Shown here one piece after another: positions 54,068 through 61,126 of a DNA stretch of 64,000 nt (positions are counted from its first letter, which is position 1; each line of letters opens with the position of its first letter). Both the position numbers and the translations under genes were made by a program. The stretch is from assembly GCF_900184965.1 (NCBI RefSeq), contig NZ_FXYA01000162.1, positions 110,441-174,440 of the forward strand, in the 5' to 3' direction. Source of the DNA: Akkermansia muciniphila. GTDB lineage: Bacteria > Verrucomicrobiota > Verrucomicrobiia > Verrucomicrobiales > Akkermansiaceae. The notes beneath the pieces are model-generated. The model did no database searches. It saw nothing but the letters and a program-made list of their open reading frames with translations, and was not told where the DNA came from.

Positions 54068-55996
54068 ATGGATAACAACCGTACCTCTACCGTGCCGATC
54101 GTTCCCCAACGGTACCGGCTGCCGTTCTTCATGCTGGTCTCCTGTTTTGCGCTGTGGGGCCTCCTGAACAACATGACGGACAACCTGGTCCCGGCATTCA
54201 GCAAAATATTCATGATCAATGCTTCGGAATCCGCCGGGGTTCAAATTTCCTTTTATGGGGCATACGCGGTGCTTGCCATTTTCGCCTCCATCCTTCTGGA
54301 GGAATTTTCCTACAAGGCGGGCGTCCTCATCGGACTGGGGCTCTACATGATAGGCGCGCTGTGCTATATTCCCGCCGCCATCGGGCAAAGTTTCGATATC
54401 TATCTGGCAGCCATCTTCGTGCTGGCCGGAGGCCTCTCCATTTTGGAGACCACCTGCAACCCCTTCGTTCTCTCCATGGGGGCCCAGGAAACGAGTGTCC
54501 GCCGTCTGAACTTCGCCCAGGCCTTCAATCCCATAGGCTCCCTGACGGGTATTTTCCTGGCCAAATATTTCATTCTGGCGCACTTGAACGATGCGGACAT
54601 GGACACCCGCAAAGCCATGGACCCGGAACAGCTGAACGCCATTGTCAGCGATGAACTCTTCTGGGTGTGCGTTCCTTATGTGGGCCTGGTAGCCATCGCC
54701 GCCGTGATCTGGTTTTTCTTCTGCCGTTACCAATCTGACGATAAAAACGTGCCCACCCGGGAAAACACGCAGCCCATTTCCTCCAAACTAGGCCGCCTGG
54801 GCCTCTGCATCGCCCTGATTCTCATCCCCTTCCTGTTCCAGTACTATTCCTCTTTCGAATTCAGCATGGTGCAGCAAATCCTGATTATGATGATCGGCCC
54901 CATCGCCTTCCTGCTCATCATGCCGGACTACCGCTGCCAGCTTATGAAGCTGGTGAAGCTTCCGCGCTACTTCTGCGGCGTGGCTGCCCAGTTTTTCTAT
55001 GTAGGCGTGCAGATCGCCGTGTGGACGTGGACGATTAAATACATCATGTCCGTCTTCCCCGGAATGCAGGAAGCGGCAGCCTCCAACTACTATATCTTTT
55101 CCATCATCCTGTTTATCGTCTGCCGCGCCATCACTACGGCCCTGATGAAAAAATTTAACCCGGCCAACATGATGTCCCTTTTCGCCGTCGCCGGCATTCT
55201 CTGCTGCCTGGGCACCATCTATCTGCCCAGGGAAATCTCCGTCTGGACGCTGGTCGGCATCTCCGGCTGCATGTCCCTGATGTTCCCCACTATTTACGGC
55301 ATCGCCCTGCGCGGACTGGGGTCTGAAGTGAAACTGGGAGCGGCGGGCCTTATCATGGCCATTCTGGGCGGAGCAGTCATTACCCCGTACATGGGGTCCT
55401 GGATAGACAACACCACAGTAAAAAACCAGGTGGCCTATTTTGAATCCATCAACCGGCCCCTGATCGCGCAGGCGGAAGCGGCAGACGCCCGCAAATCCTT
55501 ATCCGGAGCCATGCTGGCGCTGTACAGGATGTCTGAAGCCAACCCTGAGGACGGAGAAGAACAGGCCAGGGCCGCCGGCAAATTCCAGAAAAACCTGGCA
55601 ACTTTCCTTTCCCTTCCCTCCCTGGAAGGGGCAGCTTTTGAGCAGGCGGCCCAATCCCTGCCCGGCTGTTCCTCCCTCAAGCCCGAGGAACTGGCCGTTT
55701 TCAAAGCCAATCTGGAACGCCTCCCCGCTCCTGCCGGAAGAGAACAGCAAATTCAGCAATTCTCCCTGATTCCCGCTCTCTCCACGCTCTCCGGGAACCA
55801 GGCGGAAGTGCTGGACAACCTCATTGCCCGCCCCCTGGATATGAAGCAATTCCAGACGGCCCAGGAAAACTTTGTGGAAAAAGCGGTACGGTCATCCTTC
55901 TTTATTCCCATCATCTGCTTTGCCGTGGTACTAATCTACGGCTTCTTCTTCCGCAACACTCATCTGAAAAAAGAAGAAGAGCCTGCCCGGGCATGA
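54068..55996 (+). CDS. fucP: L-fucose:H+ symporter with a large internal insertion
   Basis: A 642-residue major facilitator transporter. [15 protein letters not shown] (Asp38) and [15 protein letters not shown] (Glu127) match the E. coli FucP proton/substrate sites (Asp46, Glu135), and [17 protein letters not shown] is typical. E. coli FucP has 438 residues; here about 160 hydrophilic residues (about 445-605) are inserted between the last two helices. It imports L-fucose across the inner membrane and is the first gene of the fuc cluster. Confidence 0.9.
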   Translation: MDNNRTSTVPIVPQRYRLPFFMLVSCFALWGLLNNMTDNLVPAFSKIFMINASESAGVQISFYGAYAVLAIFASILLEEFSYKAGVLIGLGLYMIGALCYIPAAIGQSFDIYLAAIFVLAGGLSILETTCNPFVLSMGAQETSVRRLNFAQAFNPIGSLTGIFLAKYFILAHLNDADMDTRKAMDPEQLNAIVSDELFWVCVPYVGLVAIAAVIWFFFCRYQSDDKNVPTRENTQPISSKLGRLGLCIALILIPFLFQYYSSFEFSMVQQILIMMIGPIAFLLIMPDYRCQLMKLVKLPRYFCGVAAQFFYVGVQIAVWTWTIKYIMSVFPGMQEAAASNYYIFSIILFIVCRAITTALMKKFNPANMMSLFAVAGILCCLGTIYLPREISVWTLVGISGCMSLMFPTIYGIALRGLGSEVKLGAAGLIMAILGGAVITPYMGSWIDNTTVKNQVAYFESINRPLIAQAEAADARKSLSGAMLALYRMSEANPEDGEEQARAAGKFQKNLATFLSLPSLEGAAFEQAAQSLPGCSSLKPEELAVFKANLERLPAPAGREQQIQQFSLIPALSTLSGNQAEVLDNLIARPLDMKQFQTAQENFVEKAVRSSFFIPIICFAVVLIYGFFFRNTHLKKEEEPARA

Positions 55997-56021
55997 CCAC
56001 TTCACATCACCTACGCAAAAT

Positions 56022-57800
56022 ATGAAAACAGCATTACCAACCATCGGAATCCGCCCCACGATTGACGGTCGCCGCCTTGGCGTTCGGGAATCCCTGGAAG
56101 ATCAAACCATGAACATGGCCAGGGCGGCGGCGGCCCTCATTGAGGCCAACATCCGTCACGCCTCCGGCGAACCCGTTAAATGCGTAATCGCGGACACCTG
56201 TATCGGCGGCCCGGCGGAAGCCGCCGCCTGCGCGGACAAGTTCAAGGCCAACAACGTCGGCGTCTCCCTGGCCGTCACGCCCTGCTGGTGCTACGGCAGT
56301 GAAACATTTGACATGGATCCGTTCACTCCCAAGGCCATCTGGGGCTTCAACGGCACGGAACGGCCCGGCGCCGTGTACCTGGCCGCCGCGCTGGCCGGCC
56401 TGAACCAGAAAGGGTTCCCGGCTTTCTCCATCTATGGAAAAGACGTGCAGGACGCCACGGACACTTCCATTCCGGAAGACGTAGCTGAAAAAATCCTGCG
56501 CTTCTGCCGCGCCGGCCTCGCCGTAGCCACCCTCCGCGGAAAAGGCTATCTCTCCATCGGCGGCTGCTCCATGGGCATTGCCGGTTCCATCGTGGACCAG
56601 TCTTTCTGGGAAAATTACCTGGGCATCCGCGTACAGGCCGTGGACATGACGGAAGTGCGCCGCCGCATGGACCAGAAAATTTATGATGAAGCGGAATTCG
56701 ACCTCGCCATGCAATGGGCGGACTCCGTCTTTAAATTCGCCGAGGACAAAAACCGCCCGGACCTGAAGCTGGACGAAGCCGGACGCCGCAAAACCTTCAG
56801 GGAAAGCGTGCTGATGGCCATGATCTTCCGCGATATGATGCAGGGCAATCCCAAACTCAAGAAAATCGACCGCGAAGAAGAATCCCTGGGTTACCAGGCC
56901 ATTGCCGGCGGTTTCCAGGGCCAGCGCCACTGGACGGACTTTTACCCGAACGGAGACATTGCGGAAACCCTGCTTAACTCCACCTTTGACTGGAACGGCC
57001 CGCGCGCCCCGCTTCCCTTCGCCACGGAAAATGACTCTCTCAACGGCGCCTGCCTCCTCTTCGGCTATCTGCTGACCGGACAAGCCAACGTCTTCGCGGA
57101 CGTTCGCACCTACTGGAGCCCGGAAGCCGTGAAGCGCGTCACGGGTTATACGCTGGAAGGCCATGCCAAGGACGGCATCATTCACCTCATCAATTCCGGC
57201 TCCGCCGCCCTGGACGGCTGCATGGCCTGCACGGACAAGGACGGACAGCCCGTCATGAAAAAACACTGGGACGTCACTCCGGACGATGCGAAAACCATGA
57301 TGGAGCAAGCCGTCTGGTGCCCGGCCAACCGGGAATACTTCCGCGGCGGCGGCTACTCCGTCCATTACGTCACCAGGGGCGGCGCTCCCGTCACCATGAT
57401 GCGCCTGAACATCGTCAAGGGGCTCGGCCCCGTTCTGATCGTGGCGGAAGGCTGGTCCGTGGAGCTGCCTGCCGAGGTGCACAAAACCCTGGACGAACGC
57501 ACCGATCCGGGCTGGCCGACTACCTGGTTCGCCCCGCGCCTGACCGGCAAGGGAGCCTTTACGGACGTGTACAGCGTCATGGCCAACATGGGAGCCAACC
57601 ACGGAGCCTTTACTTACGGCCACATCGGCGCGGACATCCTGACGATGGCCTCCATGCTGCGCATTCCCGTATACGCCCATAACATTCCGGATGACCAAAT
57701 CTACCGCCCCTCCGCCTGGGGTCTCCACGGCACTGCGGACCCGGAAGGGGCTGATTTCCGCGCCTGCGCCAACTACGGCCCGCTGTACGGGAAATACTGA
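56022..57800 (+). CDS. fucI: L-fucose isomerase
   Basis: Isomerises L-fucose to L-fuculose. The 592-residue protein (E. coli 591) begins [22 protein letters not shown], with [28 protein letters not shown] and [14 protein letters not shown] as family motifs, and metal-site Glu/Asp/His residues in the expected regions. It starts 25 bases after fucP. A decayed gene separates it from fucK. Confidence 0.96.
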   Translation: MKTALPTIGIRPTIDGRRLGVRESLEDQTMNMARAAAALIEANIRHASGEPVKCVIADTCIGGPAEAAACADKFKANNVGVSLAVTPCWCYGSETFDMDPFTPKAIWGFNGTERPGAVYLAAALAGLNQKGFPAFSIYGKDVQDATDTSIPEDVAEKILRFCRAGLAVATLRGKGYLSIGGCSMGIAGSIVDQSFWENYLGIRVQAVDMTEVRRRMDQKIYDEAEFDLAMQWADSVFKFAEDKNRPDLKLDEAGRRKTFRESVLMAMIFRDMMQGNPKLKKIDREEESLGYQAIAGGFQGQRHWTDFYPNGDIAETLLNSTFDWNGPRAPLPFATENDSLNGACLLFGYLLTGQANVFADVRTYWSPEAVKRVTGYTLEGHAKDGIIHLINSGSAALDGCMACTDKDGQPVMKKHWDVTPDDAKTMMEQAVWCPANREYFRGGGYSVHYVTRGGAPVTMMRLNIVKGLGPVLIVAEGWSVELPAEVHKTLDERTDPGWPTTWFAPRLTGKGAFTDVYSVMANMGANHGAFTYGHIGADILTMASMLRIPVYAHNIPDDQIYRPSAWGLHGTADPEGADFRACANYGPLYGKY

Positions 57801-57850
57801 AAACGAAAGGCAACAGTTAATAGGTAATAGTTAACAGCTTCGGATAAAAC

Positions 57851-58206
57851 ATGGCAGAAAGTCTCGTTTCCTCTAAAAGCTTTTCTCTCTCGGGCCGCAT
57901 CATTGAATGATGCGGGCGCTTGAAAAAGCAGGAGGCAAGCGGGAATTGCCCATCCAGCTCATACGTTCCGGTACGGGCATTGCCGCCAATTTATTCGAAG
58001 CTGTCTATGGAAGCAGCAGAAGGGATTTCTTTCCCAAAACCCGCATATCCTGAAGGAATGTTCCGAGACGCATACATGGCTTAAACTGCCGCATGCCGCC
58101 GGAAGCCTGACGAAAGCGGAAGTATTCCTTTATCGACCAGGACTGCACAGAAATCCTTAACATGCTCATTTCTATTAACAAAACAGCTCAACCGGATTCC
58201 TATTAA
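57851..58206 (+). pseudogene. Degraded four-helix-bundle (S23-type) protein gene
   Basis: Three reading frames in succession match the S23/four-helix-bundle family: MAESLVSSKSFSLSGRIIE (frame of 57851), then MRALEKAGGKRELPIQLIRS followed by GTGIAANLFEAVYGSSRRDF (frame of 57907), then LKECSETHTWLKL and, after another shift, IDQDCTEILNMLI. The total of 356 bases equals a normal S23-type gene, so at least three small indels have broken it. GTTAATAGG (57816-57824) and CCTATTAAC (58199-58207) flank it as inverted repeats. Such genes also occur in 23S rRNA intervening sequences. Confidence 0.75.
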
Positions 58207-58230
58207 CTTTTCACGATTAACTCTTAACTC

Positions 58231-59655
58231 ATGTACTCCCTTTGCTTGGACTGCGGCGCGACTAACGTGCGCGCCATGGTTGTGAATGAACAAGGCGTCA
58301 TTGTGGGGAAAGCCGCACAGCCGAACGCCACGCTGCCCGGTGAGGAAAATCCCGAATTTCATATCTGGGACGCCGACCGGATTTTCAAACAGCTCTCCGA
58401 ATGTGCCGTGAAATCCCTGGAAGGTCTGGATGTCAAACAGGTGGTGGCCGCCACGGTTACCACCTTTGGCGTGGACGGGGCGCTTGTGGATGACGCCGGC
58501 AGTCTGCTCTGTCCAGTCATCTCCTGGAAATGCCCCCGCACGGCGGAGGTCATGAAAAACATCGGCAAATATATCCCGCAAGAGGAACTTAACCGTATCT
58601 CCGGCGTGGGGGCCTTTGCCTTCAATACCATTTACAAACTCGTCTGGCTCAAGGAAAACCACCCGGAACTTCTGGAAAAAGCCCATGCGTGGCTCTTCAT
58701 CTCCAACCTGCTGGCGTACAGGCTCACCGGCATCATGGCGACAGACCGGACCATGGCAGGGACCTCCCAGCTCACGGATCTGGAAACGGGAGATTTTTCC
58801 GAACTTATTTTGAACCGCCTCGGCCTGAGACGCAGCCTCTTCCCTGCCATCGTGAATGCAGGGGAAACTATCGGCCACCTTACGCCGGAAGCGGCAGACG
58901 CGATGAATCTCCCGGCCCTGGAGGGCATTCCCGTCATTTCCGCCGGGCATGACACCCAGTTCGCCATTTTCGGATCCGGCGCAGAAAAGGACCAGCCCGT
59001 CCTTTCCTCCGGCACATGGGAAATCCTGATGGCACGCTCCGCGCAGGCCACGCTGACCCGGGAAGATTATGAGGACGGCGCCACAGCGGAATTCGACGCG
59101 GAATCCGGCCTGCTCAACCCCGGGCTTCAATGGCTGGGTTCCGGCATTATCGAATGGGTGAAAGCAGCCTGCTTTCACGGGGAATCCTATGACGCCATGG
59201 ACGCGGAAGCAGCCGCCGTCCCTCCCGGATGCGACGGCGTAACCATGATTCCGGACTTCCTGGCCTCCGGAGACCGGAAAGGCTCCATTAACGGCCTGGT
59301 GCTGGGAAAAACACGCGGCCATATCTACCGCGCCGCCATGGAAGCGCTCACCTGGCGGCTGAAATCCCGTCTGCGCCGTTTGGAATCCGTGGGCGGGTTC
59401 AAAAGCGAATTCCTTATCCTGGTGGGCGGAGGCGCCAGAAACAGCGTCTGGACCCAGATGAGGGCGGACATTCTCCGGATTCCCGTAAAAGTCTCTGAAG
59501 TTTCAGAAAGTACGGTATTGGGAGCATCCATGTTTGCCTTTGCGGGCGCCGGGGTGTACTCTACGCCGGAGCAGGCCCGGGACGCCTTCGGCATTACCTA
59601 CCGGACATACATGCCGGGTTCCCAGGAAGCCGCCTACGAAAATCTCAATCAATAA
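58231..59655 (+). CDS. fucK: L-fuculokinase (FGGY carbohydrate kinase)
   Basis: Phosphorylates L-fuculose. The 474-residue protein has the FGGY fold: LCLDCGATNVRAMVV (phosphate site), TFGVDGALVD, VISAGHDTQFAIFGSG and LILVGGGARNSVW (ATP site). It resembles rhamnulokinase/fuculokinase members; the position between fucI and a class II aldolase supports fuculose as substrate. It starts 24 bases after the S23 pseudogene. Confidence 0.87.
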   Translation: MYSLCLDCGATNVRAMVVNEQGVIVGKAAQPNATLPGEENPEFHIWDADRIFKQLSECAVKSLEGLDVKQVVAATVTTFGVDGALVDDAGSLLCPVISWKCPRTAEVMKNIGKYIPQEELNRISGVGAFAFNTIYKLVWLKENHPELLEKAHAWLFISNLLAYRLTGIMATDRTMAGTSQLTDLETGDFSELILNRLGLRRSLFPAIVNAGETIGHLTPEAADAMNLPALEGIPVISAGHDTQFAIFGSGAEKDQPVLSSGTWEILMARSAQATLTREDYEDGATAEFDAESGLLNPGLQWLGSGIIEWVKAACFHGESYDAMDAEAAAVPPGCDGVTMIPDFLASGDRKGSINGLVLGKTRGHIYRAAMEALTWRLKSRLRRLESVGGFKSEFLILVGGGARNSVWTQMRADILRIPVKVSEVSESTVLGASMFAFAGAGVYSTPEQARDAFGITYRTYMPGSQEAAYENLNQ

Positions 59656-59674
59656 CACGCTATTACATCTCAAT

Positions 59675-60490
59675 ATGTCAGAAGACTGGTCAATCTCCCC
59701 ACCCCTTCCGGACAAAGTGTTCCCATGGGAAAAATACAACCCCGTCTCGCGGGAGGAAGTGAATGAATTCTTCCATTCCCCGGAAATTCTGGTTATCAAG
59801 GAACGCATGTGCGACATAGGGCGCCGCCTGTGGAACCGGGAATATGTGGACGGCAACGGGGGCAATATCTCCGTGCGCGTGGCCCAGAACCTGCTGCTCT
59901 GCTCCCCCACCCTGTGTTCCAAAGGCTTCATGACTGTGGAAGACATCTGCATGGTGGACATGGACGCGCGCCAGAAGGCGGGCATACGCCCCTCCACCAG
60001 CGAGGTGAAAACGCACATTGCCATGATGAAATCCGTGGGAGTCAATGCCTGCATTCATGCCCACCCCCCGCACTGCAATGCTTTCCTGTTTGCCGGACAG
60101 GTTCCCCCCTCCGGAATTAATCCGGAAGCGGATATCTTCCTGGGACATATCCCGCTGGCCCCTTACGGAACGCCCGGTTCTCTGGAAACGGCCCGGGCTG
60201 TGGCGGAAGCAGCCAAACAGTCCACCGTCGTTTTCATGGAAAACCACGGAGTCATTACCGGAGCACGTGACGTGGAAGAAGCGGAATGGTTCATGGAAAA
60301 TGCGGACGCCTACTGCCGCATGGTGCTGATGGCCGGCCTGCACAAAGCGCCTTTGAACCAAGTGGGGCCGGAAGGCGTGGCGGACTTCCTCGCTATTCGC
60401 AAATCCATCGGCTACGCCGTGCCGGACAATCAGCCCCTGTACAACACGGAAACCTACGCCGGTTACAGGCTGGGCAAATCCGGCAAATAA
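59675..60490 (+). CDS. fucA: Class II aldolase, probable L-fuculose-1-phosphate aldolase
   Basis: Cleaves fuculose-1-phosphate to DHAP and L-lactaldehyde. The 271-residue protein (E. coli FucA 215) has the zinc-site HAHPPH and a third-histidine motif ENHGVITG, and GNGGNISVRV for the phosphate site. The region around E. coli Glu73 reads CSPTLCSKGFMTVED, so the usual catalytic glutamate is not at the same place; this is the variant found in a divergent class II aldolase group. The frame is open to 59534, but ATG 59675 is used. A terminator follows. Confidence 0.82.
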   Translation: MSEDWSISPPLPDKVFPWEKYNPVSREEVNEFFHSPEILVIKERMCDIGRRLWNREYVDGNGGNISVRVAQNLLLCSPTLCSKGFMTVEDICMVDMDARQKAGIRPSTSEVKTHIAMMKSVGVNACIHAHPPHCNAFLFAGQVPPSGINPEADIFLGHIPLAPYGTPGSLETARAVAEAAKQSTVVFMENHGVITGARDVEEAEWFMENADAYCRMVLMAGLHKAPLNQVGPEGVADFLAIRKSIGYAVPDNQPLYNTETYAGYRLGKSGK

Positions 60491-60510
60491 CGCATTCACT
60501 GTTTTTCAAT

Positions 60511-60547
60511 GGGGCGCCGGCATCTGCTCTGCAAGGCGCCCCTTTTC
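60511..60547 (+). terminator. Rho-independent terminator of the fuc cluster
   Basis: GGGGCGCC (60511-60518) pairs with GGCGCCCC (60535-60542) across a 16-base loop, followed by TTTT. It lies 20 bases after the fucA stop. Confidence 0.72.
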
Positions 60548-61126
60548 CCCCAGCTTTCTCCCTGCCCCGTTCTTTCCCGCGGCCCGCGCACACGGATAAA
60601 ATCCGGTTCCCGGCCTTTTTGATGGGCGTTTATCCGTCTTCCTTACCACCTGCCTTACAGAAGGGGTTCTTCATGCCCGCATCCTCAAGTTGCTCGGAAA
60701 CAACATTGGAATGCAATATTCTTTCATAAAAAGAATAAATAATTAAGGATAAAACAGTTCCAGATAATCTTCAAAGGTTTTCATGGCGCTGAGAAAAAGG
60801 GCTGCTGACAGCGAATTTTGAATCCGCTGTCAATCCTATTATTTTAGTGGGATATGCATTTTTTTGGGCCGCCATGGAAAACGCGTGTTCTGAACTGATG
60901 GTAATGTATTGATAATAAAAAAGCTGTATTTGTCTCTCATGGCCCTTCGGATACTGGCCGCCGCTGTTCTCCGGGGATAACGCGCGCCTGCCGTTTCACG
61001 GAGGACATATTTTGGAATAAGCGGGATATTTTCTAAGACTTTCCCTGTCAAAACGCAGCGTGAACAGCGGATTCAAAATCCGCTATTTAGCGGGCCTTCC
61101 AATATTAATGATTCTTTTTAAAAGAT
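60548..61126. other. Intergenic region before the autotransporter, with a 21-bp inverted repeat pair
   Basis: About 580 bases without a convincing gene. From 60700 the sequence becomes AT-rich. It contains the repeat pair listed separately. I could not fix a promoter for the autotransporter inside or outside the repeats. Confidence 0.6.
60810..61084. repeat. 21-bp inverted repeats, 233 bp apart (candidate invertible element or paired operators)
   Basis: The left copy at 60810-60830 is the reverse complement of the right copy at 61064-61084 at 20 of 21 positions (ACAGCGGATTCAAAAT-Y-CGCT read from the right copy). The right copy is itself a perfect palindrome, AGCGGATT-CAA-AATCCGCT; the left is one base short of that. 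The right copy ends 42 bases before the autotransporter start. This layout fits site-specific inversion of a 233-base segment, or two operator sites bound by one regulator. Confidence 0.6.

Noticed and set aside
56034..57728. 564-residue minus-strand open frame inside fucI
   Set aside because: Entirely antisense to a clear L-fucose isomerase; no recognisable domain.
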